DNA from: CAWACP01 sp963832965
Lineage (GTDB): Bacteria; Acidobacteriota; Terriglobia; Bryobacterales; Bryobacteraceae
Length of the DNA stretch: 64,000 nucleotides
NCBI GenBank assembly: GCA_963832965.1
Contig: CAWHVW010000003.1
Location: 186,001 to 250,000 of the forward strand
Direction: 5' to 3'
Positions 50,329 to 59,637 of the stretch are shown here, in pieces. Numbering within the stretch: position 1 is the stretch's first letter; each line of letters opens with the position of its first letter. Position numbers and translations under genes: made by a program. The notes beneath the pieces were generated by a model. The model saw nothing but the letters and a program-made list of their open reading frames with translations. It had not been told where the DNA came from and did no database searches.

Positions 50329-52020
50329 ATGCACGCCACAACACGCCTCTTCTCCCTTAGTTCAGTCGACCTCTTGATCGTTGCCCTGTATTTCGCCGTC
50401 GTCCTCGGCATCGGCTTTTACCTCAAACGCTTCACCAAGACGGGGGAAGACTTCTTCCTGGCCGGCCGGGACATGACGGCCTGGATCGCCGGCCTGAGCT
50501 TCCTGGCCGCCAATCTTGGCTCGCTAGAACTGATGGGCTGGGCCGGCTCCGCTTATCAGTACGGCATTCTGGCGACGCACTGGTATTGGATTGGGGCGAT
50601 TCCGGCAATGCTGTTCCTCGGCATCATCATGATGCCGTTCTACTACATCTCCAAGACGCACTCGGTGCCGGGCTATCTGAAACTGCGCTACAGCGAACCG
50701 GCGCGGGCGCTGTCGGCCATCAGCTTCGGTTTCATGACGGTGCTGATGAGCGGCATCAACATGTTCGCCATGGCCAAGGTGATGCAGGTGGTGCTGGGGT
50801 GGGACATCAGCTTCAGCATCTGGGTGTCGTCGCTGACGGTGGCGTTGTACGTGACGCTGGGTGGGCTGCTCTCGGCCATCTTCAACGAGGTGCTGCAGTG
50901 CGTTCTGATCTGGGCCGGGGCGCTGCTGATTCCAATCCTCGGGATGATTGAAGCGGGCGGCTGGAGCGGCATGGTGAACAAGATCCAGCAGCGGCTGCAC
51001 GATCCCACATACACGCACCTATGGTCGACTCTGGGGAGTTTTTCCGACAACCCCATGGGCATTCACTGGACCGGCATCGTGTTTGGGTTGGCCTGGGTGA
51101 TTTCGTTCGGTTATTGGACGACCGATTTTCTGGTGGTGCAGCGCGTGCTCGCGGCGCGCGATCTGCGCTCGGCGCGCATGGCCCCCATTATCGCCTCGGT
51201 GTTCAAAATGGCCGTGCCCATTATCGTGATTCTGCCGGGCCTGCTGGCCTTGGCGGTGCTGCCGATGAAGCTGGTGCCGGAATCGTCGGCGGCGGCCGCC
51301 GCGGGAGCGCCTACTTACAACGCAGTCCTGCCACTCATGCTGGCGCGCTACTGCGGACCGGGCCTGCTGGGGCTGGGCATTACCGCGCTGATTGCGGGCT
51401 TCATGTCGGGCATGGCCGGCAACGTGACCGCGTTCTCCACGGTGTGGACCTACGACATCTATAAGCCCATGTTCCGCAAGACCGCGCCGGACGCGCACTA
51501 TGTGGCGATGGGCCGCTGGTGCACCATTATTGGCGTGATGGTGAGCATTGGCACGGCGTACCTGGTGATGCAATTCGCCAGCATCATGGATTATGTCCAG
51601 GCGCTGTTCAGCTTCTTCATCGCGCCGCTGTTCGGCACGGTGATCCTGGGCATGATGTGGAAACGCGCGACGTCGGCGGGCGGCTTCTGGGGCCTGCTTT
51701 CCGGCACGCTGGCCTCGGTGGGGATGTATGCCTGGGTGAAGGTGGACCCCGCCGCGCTGCGCTATGTGGCTCTTTCGCCCCACGCCAAAGCGCTGGCCGA
51801 AGACATGTACCGGGCACTGTGGTCGTGGATTATTTGCGTGGTGGTAACGGTGGTGGTGAGCTACATGACCAAGCCGAAACCGCTCTCGGAGCTGGCGGGC
51901 CTGGTGTACGGGGTGACGCCGCTGCCTTCCGAAGAAGCGCTGCCCATGTGGAAGCGTCCGATATTCTGGGCGGCGATTGTGGCGGTGGTCTTCGTGATTG
52001 TGAACATTATTTTCTGGTAG
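50329..52020 (+). CDS. sodium:sugar symporter (SSS family, SGLT-like)
   Basis: The protein has 563 residues and about 14 membrane helices. Near the N-terminus it has the SSS opening EDFFLAGRDMTAWIAGLSFLAANLGSLELMGWAG. The segment LGITALIAGFMSGMAGNVTAFSTVWTYDIYKP is the family signature, and YWTTDFLVVQRVLAARDLRSAR is typical of the glucose/galactose branch. It probably imports monosaccharides freed by the upstream glycosidases, using sodium. The small membrane protein gene follows after 6 bases. Confidence 0.88.
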   Translation: MHATTRLFSLSSVDLLIVALYFAVVLGIGFYLKRFTKTGEDFFLAGRDMTAWIAGLSFLAANLGSLELMGWAGSAYQYGILATHWYWIGAIPAMLFLGIIMMPFYYISKTHSVPGYLKLRYSEPARALSAISFGFMTVLMSGINMFAMAKVMQVVLGWDISFSIWVSSLTVALYVTLGGLLSAIFNEVLQCVLIWAGALLIPILGMIEAGGWSGMVNKIQQRLHDPTYTHLWSTLGSFSDNPMGIHWTGIVFGLAWVISFGYWTTDFLVVQRVLAARDLRSARMAPIIASVFKMAVPIIVILPGLLALAVLPMKLVPESSAAAAAGAPTYNAVLPLMLARYCGPGLLGLGITALIAGFMSGMAGNVTAFSTVWTYDIYKPMFRKTAPDAHYVAMGRWCTIIGVMVSIGTAYLVMQFASIMDYVQALFSFFIAPLFGTVILGMMWKRATSAGGFWGLLSGTLASVGMYAWVKVDPAALRYVALSPHAKALAEDMYRALWSWIICVVVTVVVSYMTKPKPLSELAGLVYGVTPLPSEEALPMWKRPIFWAAIVAVVFVIVNIIFW

Positions 52021-52026
52021 GGACAC

Positions 52027-52245
52027 ATGCATAAATCGGGAATGATCTCGATCTGGTTTTTCATCGGCCTGCTTCTGCTGGCGTACGGGTTTATTATCAC
52101 GGCCGCTGGCGTGCACGATTTGATGACGCCGCCCGAGCACCCGCTGGTACTGGCGAATCTGCACGCAGGCATCTGGTGGGGCGCATTTCTGTTTGTGGTG
52201 GGGTTGTTTTATTCGATCCACTTCCGGCCGAGCCGGACCAAGTAG
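52027..52245 (+). CDS. small two-helix membrane protein next to the symporter
   Basis: The protein has 72 residues with two hydrophobic helices (ISIWFFIGLLLLAYGFIITAAG and AGIWWGAFLFVVGLFYSIHF) joined by a loop containing DLMTPPEHP. It begins 6 bases after the symporter stop, so it is surely cotranscribed. I do not recognise the family. Position and size suggest an accessory or regulatory subunit of the symporter. Confidence 0.7.
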   Translation: MHKSGMISIWFFIGLLLLAYGFIITAAGVHDLMTPPEHPLVLANLHAGIWWGAFLFVVGLFYSIHFRPSRTK

Positions 52246-52268
52246 GACCCGCAGCCCAGATCGGCAGG

Positions 52269-52283
52269 CAGGGCACGGCCCTG
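52269..52283. repeat. dispersed intergenic palindrome, copy 4
   Basis: CAGGGC-ACG-GCCCTG followed by CCCCAC, in the 79-base gap between the small membrane protein gene and the convergent GH44-like gene. Confidence 0.75.
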
Positions 52284-52324
52284 CCCCACCTCCAGGATTC
52301 TGGCAGGAGAAGTAGGAAGAGCCG

Positions 52325-54775
52325 TTATTGCACCGCTATGGTTACGCCTGTCTGGCTCGCCATGGTCCCGATGGTTACCTGGACGGGCACGGCGTTTCCT
52401 GGCGTGACTCCTTCCGGCACCACGGCGTTGACCTGCAGCAAACCAGCCGTTAGCGTGGGCGCGGCCCCACAGTAGTTCACCGTCGCGGGCAGCCCGCCTA
52501 TCGTCACCGAACAATTCAGCAACGGTACAGGGTAAGGGCCAACGGCAAGCCGGCCATCGACGCCTGGGGGACTGGTTAATCCTTCGCCGGTGGCGAACAG
52601 GACTACCACGCTGCCACGAGCGGCCGGTTGCATGTTAGCGACAGAGTTTGGCGCACCGTTCAATGTGACATTGTCAAAGTCGTACGCCGCGGCCTGGCCC
52701 TGGCCTGAGGAGTCGTGGGTGAAGAGGCCGGGCAGCGCGGCTGCCACCGGCATCGAGAACGGGTTTGACCGATTCCCTTGATTCTCCACCTGCACGTTCA
52801 CCGAGGTTGTTGCCGGGTTGGCCGCGATCTCATATGGCACGATGGCCGCGAGTTGCGCACCCGCCGGGACCGGCACGGTGTAAACCATTGGCCCCGGCAC
52901 GCCGTTGAACAAGACGCGAACTCCGCTTAGGGACGTGGGCAGCTTACCGGTGGAATCGGGTACCGAATACAGCGCCTGCGCCGGTCCGAGTGAGACGCCC
53001 TGTAGCGCGACAATCTCACCCGGCGATAGCGCGCTGGCGTCGTAGGAAGACGCGCTCTTTACCCAGTTGACAACGGGTTGCGGCACGGTCATTACAGACT
53101 GCGACGCCGGGACGACGAACAACGTCATGGACAAGGCCGGAAATGTGGCGCTGATGGCGTTGTTCGCGATAGTCACATCGGTGGGTTGGCGAATGATGCC
53201 CGCCAGATTCGTCTGACCGTATTGCCACACCTGGGCCATGCCGGCCGGGGTGAAATTGGCGAGGCTGACACTGTCGGCAATGTCACCCCAGGTCTTGTTC
53301 AGCACCAGGATTGTGAGCGCGGTGTCCGAGCGCTGCGCGGCGAAGATGGAAAGCGTGTCGGGATCACTGGTGGTAGCCGAGATGCTGGTCTCGCCGAATT
53401 GATTTCCGTTGCCATCGTAGTTCAGGAAAATCTTGAAGGCGAACAAGCCTGGGTCGGTAAGCTGTGGGGGCGCCCAGAGCGTGCCATAATCCAGCGCCTC
53501 GCGGCCGAAGATACCCAGAATGTCCGCTTGCGTGATGGCGCCAGTGATGCTTTCGAGATTGTGCCACATGTATTCGGTGATGGCGAGCTGCGTGCCCGGA
53601 TAATACTGATTCACCCACTGATGCATGCGCGGTATCAACTGCGGCGCGATTTGATTGCCGGTGTTGTCCTGGAAACTGGTGTCCGGGACGATATAGTTTG
53701 GATCCCATAACGCCCGCGTGGAGGTCATGCGCAGGGTCTCGATTGCCTGGTCCCCCGGCGTGTCCGTGAGGTTGCCCGGATTGATGTAGCCATGAAGGTC
53801 GAGAACGTCCAGCAGGCGATAACCATTCTGCTGTTCGAACTGCTGCATCTGAGTCAGATAGTACGGAATCCAGTACATGCCCCCGTGGGCCTTCTGGTCA
53901 GTTGGGTTGTCCCAGTATTGGTAAGGGTAGGTGTCCCAGCCGCTGGCCATGTCGGCGCGGGAGTAAAGCATCCCGGACCAGCCTGCCTGCACCGGACCGG
54001 TAACGAGCGCCGCGGGGTCCACCGCTTTCACGGCCTGTGCCCACTTCAGCGTGCGGGCGGTCATGTCATCGAAGGTAGCGGGGGTCTGGTAGATGTCGAG
54101 ATGGGTGCCGTACCACCACTCCGGCTCGTTGTCCAGACTCCACATGGCCACGCCGCCCTGAGTGGAGATGCCGTAAGTGGCGATGAGTGAGCGCATCCAG
54201 TCCTGCGCAAACGTTTCATCGACAGGCTGATAGGTGTCGTTCGGGTCGGTGGGTTTCACGGTGACGAGCGGGGTCTGGCCGTCTGAAAGAAAACCGTCTC
54301 CGCAGTCGGGGTTATACGGATCCGTCTCGAATTGCGGGCCGTATTTGGCCACGCTGAAGCTGCAGCCGGTGGTACTCCTGGGAGTCCAATCCATCAGGGG
54401 AATGGTCCCCAGGCTCAGGGTGCCGTCCTTCAGATTCGTTTCATGAAAAATGTGAAAAGAGTTCTGGCCGGAAGGCGTATTGGAGACGCCATCGGACTGC
54501 GCGCCGTTCTCGAAATACCAGTCGGCGGAGGCGTTGGTGGCGTCGAGTTGCCAATTGTAGGTGGTGGTGTTGTCGCCACCCCAGCGCCGGAGCGGCAGGT
54601 GCATGGCAGTCCCGAGTCCGGTATCGGCGTACCAGTTGATGCCGTAGATGTAGGGGCTGATGGGATGGCGCGCGGCGTTGGCATCCACCGCAAGCGTGGG
54701 TGGGGAGGCGGCGTTCAAAGTCACAATGCCGGAGAACAACGCAGCAAGCAGGACGGTTCTGAACACAGCTAACAC
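52325..54775 (-). CDS. exported GH44-like endoglucanase with TIGR03437-type C-terminal domain
   Basis: The protein has 816 residues with a signal peptide (FRTVLLAALFSGIVTLNA). The GH44-like catalytic region spans about 25-560: ISPYIYGINWYADTG, acid/base E217 in MWSLDNEPEWWYGTHLDIY and nucleophile E401 in LAITEYMWHN, with a beta-sandwich after the barrel. From about 565 comes WVKSASSYDASALSPGEIVALQGVSLGP through VVLFATGEGLTSPPGVDG, the domain named for Solibacter proteins (TIGR03437 type), of unknown role and possibly for surface binding. It cleaves internal beta-glucan or xyloglucan bonds, by family. First of three tandem paralogues, and the only one with this extra domain. Confidence 0.85.
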   Translation of the reverse strand: MLAVFRTVLLAALFSGIVTLNAASPPTLAVDANAARHPISPYIYGINWYADTGLGTAMHLPLRRWGGDNTTTYNWQLDATNASADWYFENGAQSDGVSNTPSGQNSFHIFHETNLKDGTLSLGTIPLMDWTPRSTTGCSFSVAKYGPQFETDPYNPDCGDGFLSDGQTPLVTVKPTDPNDTYQPVDETFAQDWMRSLIATYGISTQGGVAMWSLDNEPEWWYGTHLDIYQTPATFDDMTARTLKWAQAVKAVDPAALVTGPVQAGWSGMLYSRADMASGWDTYPYQYWDNPTDQKAHGGMYWIPYYLTQMQQFEQQNGYRLLDVLDLHGYINPGNLTDTPGDQAIETLRMTSTRALWDPNYIVPDTSFQDNTGNQIAPQLIPRMHQWVNQYYPGTQLAITEYMWHNLESITGAITQADILGIFGREALDYGTLWAPPQLTDPGLFAFKIFLNYDGNGNQFGETSISATTSDPDTLSIFAAQRSDTALTILVLNKTWGDIADSVSLANFTPAGMAQVWQYGQTNLAGIIRQPTDVTIANNAISATFPALSMTLFVVPASQSVMTVPQPVVNWVKSASSYDASALSPGEIVALQGVSLGPAQALYSVPDSTGKLPTSLSGVRVLFNGVPGPMVYTVPVPAGAQLAAIVPYEIAANPATTSVNVQVENQGNRSNPFSMPVAAALPGLFTHDSSGQGQAAAYDFDNVTLNGAPNSVANMQPAARGSVVVLFATGEGLTSPPGVDGRLAVGPYPVPLLNCSVTIGGLPATVNYCGAAPTLTAGLLQVNAVVPEGVTPGNAVPVQVTIGTMASQTGVTIAVQ

Positions 54776-54898
54776 CTCGACGTCTGCCCGGAACTCACCG
54801 GCCTTTTAGCCCGCCTTCGCAACCGAACCACTCATCGTCACCGACAGTTTAGCACCGGCCTCGGGCATCACCCCATCTGGCTCTTGTCTTGCCGCGAC

Positions 54899-56641
54899 TC
54901 ACCTCGGTTGTGACTGAGTTGGCGACGAGCCCACCGAACACCATGGCGGCAACCGGGGTGCCCAATGGCATGGCGGCGGCTCGATTGTTCTCACCGGTTG
55001 CGACGCGGGAACCACGAACAAGGTCATGGAATACGCGGGGAACGTAGCGTTGAGGGTGTTGTTGGCGACTGCCAGGTCAGGCGTCTGGCGCACAATAGCG
55101 CCAAGGTTCGCCGAACTGTACTGCCACACCTGGGCGGCGCCCGTCGGGGTGATGTTGGCAAGATTCACACTGTCGGCGATCGCACCAGTGGTTTTGTTCA
55201 GTACCAGAATGGTGAGAGTGGCGTCGGACCGTAGTGCGGCGAAGATGGAAAGCGTGTCGGCATCGCCTGTGGTAGCCGAAATCCCGGTTTCCCCGAACTG
55301 ACTGGCATTGCCGTCATAGTTCAGGAAGATCTTGAAGGCGAAGGCTCCGGGGTCGGTCGGGCTGGGCGTACCCCACAGAGTGCCGAGATCCAGCGACTCG
55401 CGACCGAAAATGCCCAGAATGTCAGCCTCGGCAATTGCTCCGGTGATGGTATCCAGAGCTCCCCAACTGTATTCGGTGATTCCCACCATGGTGCCTGGGT
55501 AGTTGTCGTTCACCCAGCCGTGCATGCGCGGAATCAGTTCCGGCGCCAACTCGGCCCCCGTGGCGTCCTCGTAGCCTCCGCCGGGAGGAAAGTAATTCGG
55601 GTCCCACAGGTCACGAGTTGAGGTCATGCGCAGCGTTTCCATCGCCTGGTCGCCCACGGAGCCGCTGAGACCCTGGGGCGTAATGTAGGCGTGAACGTCC
55701 AACAGGTCCAGCAGGCGTTGGCCCCCGTTCGCTTTAGCCGCCGCCTGCATCTGTTGCAGATAGTAGGGAACCCATGGCACACCAGCGTGGGCATTCTGGT
55801 CGACGGGATTGTCCCAGTAGTCATAGGGCGCCGTGCTCCAGCCGCTGGCCATGTCCGTGAACGAGAAATACATTCCCGACCAGCCCCCGGGTACTGGGCC
55901 CGTAACCAGAGCCGTCGGATCCACTGCCTTCACCGCCGTCGCCCACTTGATGTTGCGCGCCAGCACATCGTCGTAGGTCGAGTACTGGTGATAGATGTCG
56001 AGGTGATTGTCGTACCACCACTCAGGTTCGTTGTCCATGCTCCAGAACTGCACGCCACCGGCATTGCCCGCTCCGTAAGCGCTGACGATGTTTTGCACCC
56101 ATTGTTGAGCAAAGGTCTGGTCAACGGGGACATAAGCGTCGTTGGGATCGTTACTGACCGGCTGACCGTTGCTGGCGAGCCAACCGTTGCCACAGTTCGG
56201 ATTATCCGGGCTCGTAGCCTTCTGCGGGCCGTACTTCGCCACGCTGAAACTGCATTCGCCGCTGGCTTTCGGCGCCCAATCCATCAGTGGGATGGTTCCC
56301 AGGCTCGCCGATCCGGTGCGGACATTCGTCTGGAGGAAGCTATCGAAGCTGGGCGTCACCGAGTAGTTTTCGTAGCACCACGGATTGTCGCCAGTGTTGT
56401 TCTTCACGCTGTTCTGCCAGTTGAAACTGGTGGCGTCGTCACCGCCCCAGCGCACCACCGGGATGCGCATCATCTCCTGAATCCCGTTGTCGGACCAGTT
56501 ATTGATCCCGTAAATGTACGGGCTGATGGGATGGCGACCCGCATTGGCATCCACGGCCAGCGTGGGCGCGGTGGCGGCGTTCAAAGTCAGGATGCCGCAG
56601 AGCGACGCAACAAACAGAACTTTTCTGAACACCGTTGTCAT
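54899..56641 (-). CDS. exported GH44-like endoglucanase, paralogue 2 (no C-terminal domain)
   Basis: The protein has 580 residues with a signal peptide (VLFVASLCGILTLNAATA). Catalytic residues are present: E205 in WSMDNEPEWWYDNHLDIYHQ and E390 in VGITEYSWGALDT. The beta-sandwich ends MTLFVVPASQ as in its neighbours, but the chain then finishes with an odd proline- and cysteine-containing tail (PPPCHWAPRLPPWCS) in place of the long C-terminal domain. A remnant or frame-shifted end is possible. The gaps to the neighbouring genes are 123 and 95 bases. Confidence 0.83.
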   Translation of the reverse strand: MTTVFRKVLFVASLCGILTLNAATAPTLAVDANAGRHPISPYIYGINNWSDNGIQEMMRIPVVRWGGDDATSFNWQNSVKNNTGDNPWCYENYSVTPSFDSFLQTNVRTGSASLGTIPLMDWAPKASGECSFSVAKYGPQKATSPDNPNCGNGWLASNGQPVSNDPNDAYVPVDQTFAQQWVQNIVSAYGAGNAGGVQFWSMDNEPEWWYDNHLDIYHQYSTYDDVLARNIKWATAVKAVDPTALVTGPVPGGWSGMYFSFTDMASGWSTAPYDYWDNPVDQNAHAGVPWVPYYLQQMQAAAKANGGQRLLDLLDVHAYITPQGLSGSVGDQAMETLRMTSTRDLWDPNYFPPGGGYEDATGAELAPELIPRMHGWVNDNYPGTMVGITEYSWGALDTITGAIAEADILGIFGRESLDLGTLWGTPSPTDPGAFAFKIFLNYDGNASQFGETGISATTGDADTLSIFAALRSDATLTILVLNKTTGAIADSVNLANITPTGAAQVWQYSSANLGAIVRQTPDLAVANNTLNATFPAYSMTLFVVPASQPVRTIEPPPCHWAPRLPPWCSVGSSPTQSQPR

Positions 56642-56736
56642 CTTACCGCGCCGAGGCCAGCCAGGCGGACGGCTTCACGAACAGTTTATGGCTGCATTCG
56701 GGCAAGACGCGATCTCGCCTTCGCCTTGCTGACATT

Positions 56737-58578
56737 CTAACGGGGGTATGGCCCGGTTAGCGGGGGGCTCACCGGGCACCATGAGGGCGGCTTGGGGCTC
56801 CGAGGGCACGGAGGCCGCTCGAAGGTTGGCGCCGGCTGGGAAGACGGAACTACGAACAAAGTCATGGAATACGCGGGGAAGGTGGCGCTGATGGTGTTGT
56901 TGGCGACCGTCAGGTCAGGCGTCTGCCGCGCGATGGAGCCGAGATTTGCCGAACTGTACTGCCACACCTGGGACGTTCCGGTCGGTGCGAAGTTGGCGAG
57001 GCTCACGCTGTCGGCGATGGCGCCGGAGGTCTTGTTCAATACCAGAATAGTGAGGGCGGCGTCCGAGCGCTGCGCGGCGAAGATGGACAGCGTGTCGGGA
57101 TCGCTGGTGGCAGCCGAAATGCTCGTTTCCCCGAACTGGCCGCCGTTGCTGTCGTAATTCAGGAAGATCTGGAACGCGAAGGCGCCCGGATCGGTCGGCA
57201 GCAGACCGGTTTGCCCCGGGATGTCGGGCCAGATCGTGGCCAGATCGAGGCCTTCCCGTCCGAAGATCCCAAGAATGTCGGCTTGAGCGACCGCGCCGGT
57301 GATCGAATCGAGAGCCCCCCAGGTGTATTCCGTTATGGCCAGCTTCGTTCCGGGATAGTTCTGATTCACCCACTGCGACATATTCCGGACCATTTGCGGG
57401 GCCACCTGCTGACCGGTCACGTCGCAGAGGGCATCGTAGTTGTCGCAGGGGTTGCCACTGGCGGGGAGCGAGGCAATTGGCACAATGTAACCGGGATCCC
57501 AGAGAGCTCGGGTGGAAGTCAGCCGCAGGGTCTCCATTGTGGTATCGCCGGCGCTCGCGGTGAGGGCATCGGGCCTGATGTAGGCATGAACGTCCAGATA
57601 ATCGAGGAGGCGGTAGCCACCGGTCTTCTCGGCGTTCTGCATCTGTTGCAAGTAGTACTGCAGCCATGGCACTCCGCCGTGGGCGTTCCGGTCGATGGGA
57701 TCGGACCAATAATCGCCATTGTGGGCCCATCCAGCGTAGAAATCCTTCTTGGAAAACAGCATTCCCTGAAAGCCACCCTCCACCGGACCGGTAACGAGGG
57801 CGGTTGGGTCCGCGGTTTTCACCGCCGTGGCGGTGGCGATGCTACGCGTGGTCATCTCGTTATAGGAGGCCGCGGTGGGGTGGATGTCCAGGTGCGTGGA
57901 ATCCCACCACTCCGGTTCGTTATCCAGGCTCCATATTTGCACGCCGCCGTTGTTGCCCGGACCGAACTTGCTCACCATGGATTGGACCCACTGTCCGGCA
58001 AAGGCGGGGGTTATGGGCTGGTAATCGTCGTTTGGGTCATTGACGATTTGGTCGCCATTGGCGAGCACGCCCAAGCCGCAGTTGGAGTCATAAGGGTCGA
58101 CTTGCTTCTGCGCGCCGTACTTGGCCACGCTGTAGCTGCAATTCAGCACGCCCCCGACCGACTGCGTTCCGGCCGGCGGGGACTTCGGCGTCCAGTCCAT
58201 CACCGGAACCGTGCCAAGACTGACCGTTTTGTTCAGGAGGTTCTGGTGGACGAACACGTCGAACGCCGGGGTGACCCCGTCGCCTACCACATAGTTGGTG
58301 AAGTACCAATCGTTGTCGTCGTTCTTCACGTCGGTCTGCCAGTTGTATGAGGTGCCGTTGTTCCCGCCCCAGCGGCGCACACCGATGTGCATAGCTTCGA
58401 TCATTCCGCTGTCGGTGTACTGCCCACCGGTGTAGGAGGGCCACTCGTTGATGCCGTAGATCAGCGGACTGATGGGATGCCGCGCGGCGTTGTTATCGAC
58501 GACAAGCGTGGGCACGGAGGCGGCGTTCAGGACCAGTGCGCTCAACAGGGAGGTGACAAGAAAAGTACCGCGACACAT
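56737..58578 (-). CDS. exported GH44-like endoglucanase, paralogue 3 (no C-terminal domain)
   Basis: The protein has 613 residues with a signal peptide (FLVTSLLSALVLNAAS). Catalytic residues are E221 in IWSLDNEPEWWDSTHLDIHP and E417 in LAITEYTWGALDS. It is somewhat longer than paralogue 2 because of insertions (PASGNPCDNYDALCDV, SPPAGTQSVGGVLNC) that add cysteines. The end MTLFVVPSSQ is followed by a tail (RPPCPRSPKPPSWCPV) alignable with that of paralogue 2. Enzyme activity should be intact. The order of the three genes suggests serial duplication. Confidence 0.83.
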   Translation of the reverse strand: MCRGTFLVTSLLSALVLNAASVPTLVVDNNAARHPISPLIYGINEWPSYTGGQYTDSGMIEAMHIGVRRWGGNNGTSYNWQTDVKNDDNDWYFTNYVVGDGVTPAFDVFVHQNLLNKTVSLGTVPVMDWTPKSPPAGTQSVGGVLNCSYSVAKYGAQKQVDPYDSNCGLGVLANGDQIVNDPNDDYQPITPAFAGQWVQSMVSKFGPGNNGGVQIWSLDNEPEWWDSTHLDIHPTAASYNEMTTRSIATATAVKTADPTALVTGPVEGGFQGMLFSKKDFYAGWAHNGDYWSDPIDRNAHGGVPWLQYYLQQMQNAEKTGGYRLLDYLDVHAYIRPDALTASAGDTTMETLRLTSTRALWDPGYIVPIASLPASGNPCDNYDALCDVTGQQVAPQMVRNMSQWVNQNYPGTKLAITEYTWGALDSITGAVAQADILGIFGREGLDLATIWPDIPGQTGLLPTDPGAFAFQIFLNYDSNGGQFGETSISAATSDPDTLSIFAAQRSDAALTILVLNKTSGAIADSVSLANFAPTGTSQVWQYSSANLGSIARQTPDLTVANNTISATFPAYSMTLFVVPSSQPAPTFERPPCPRSPKPPSWCPVSPPLTGPYPR

Positions 58579-58758
58579 AACTGCTTTCCTCCAATCTATC
58601 GCAATTCGGGGGCACTGTTGGCTGGCGCTACCTCATGCGATCCCGGGCGCCAGAGGATCATTCCGCAGTGGAGTAGCGCTGCTCTTCGAGCCTTCCCGGC
58701 ACTGAACTCCGGTAACGTTCCAGCCGAGCACCGTGGACCCGCCGATTACAATCTGAGT

Positions 58759-59628
58759 GATGCCGATTTCGCGCCGCACCCTGCTTCTGGCGATGGCGTG
58801 GGGGATGTGGGCGCAGGAAGCGAAATTCTCAGCCGATTGCGAAGAACCTCAAGCGTGACGATTTCGTGCTGCGAGAAGACGGTGTCGTGCAGACCATTCG
58901 GTACTTTTCTCGCGAATCCGATCTCCCCCTGACCATCGGGCTTCTCGTGGACACGAGCCAGAGTCAGGCGCATGTCATAGAGCCTGAGCGGCATGCCAGC
59001 TACGAGTTTCTCGATCAGGTGCTGCGCGAGGATACGGACCGGGCATTCGTCGCCCACTTCGATCTTCACGTTGAGGTGCTCCAGGACTTCACATCTTCGC
59101 GGAAAGATCTCGCGGCGGCGCTGGCGGAGTTGCACATCCCCAAAAGGCTGTCGACCCTTTTGTACGACGCTATTCGCCAGTGCTCGGAGACTCAGATGAG
59201 GGGGAAGCAGGGTCGCAAGGCCTTCATCCTGCTATCCGACGGAGTCGATTATCGCAGCAAGACCTCGCTGGAAACGGCGATCGAATACGCGCAACGCGCC
59301 GATACGATCATCTACTCCATCCTCTTTTGCCGGTCCGCTTAGCCCCTCACGGCCGATCCGCTCGGCCATTCTTTCGCTCGGCCGTTCGCGTGGCAGGAGA
59401 GTGATGCGGCGGCTGGCCGCGGAGACCGGTGGGGCATATTTTGAGGTGAGCAAAGATCATTCGATTGAGTGGATCTACGCGCAAATCGAGGACGCGTTGC
59501 GCAACCAATACAACATCGGCTATACGCCTCTGCGGCCGGCGGTCGGCGGGCAATATCGAAAGATCGAGCTTACGACGAAACAGCCTGGTCTCGTGGTGCG
59601 GGCGCGCGCTGGATATTACTCCAAATGA
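58759..59628 (+). pseudogene. decayed VWFA-related protein gene with canonical MIDAS
   Basis: A signal peptide opens at about 58759 (MPISRRTLLLAMAWGMWAQE) but soon runs to a stop in its own frame. A second frame (from about 58839) carries the family segment KNLKRDDFVLREDGVVQTI and a VWA domain with the metal-binding motif DTSQS in LTIGLLVDTSQSQ, then FILLSDGVDYRSK, ending in a stop at 59342. A third frame from about 59401 holds the expected end (RRLAAETGGAYFEVSKDHS, NQYNIGYTPLRP, ARAGYYSK). At least two frameshifts and a missing segment of roughly 25 codons near the start are needed to explain this, so it is not functional as a whole. Confidence 0.85.
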
Positions 59629-59637
59629 GCTGCGGGC

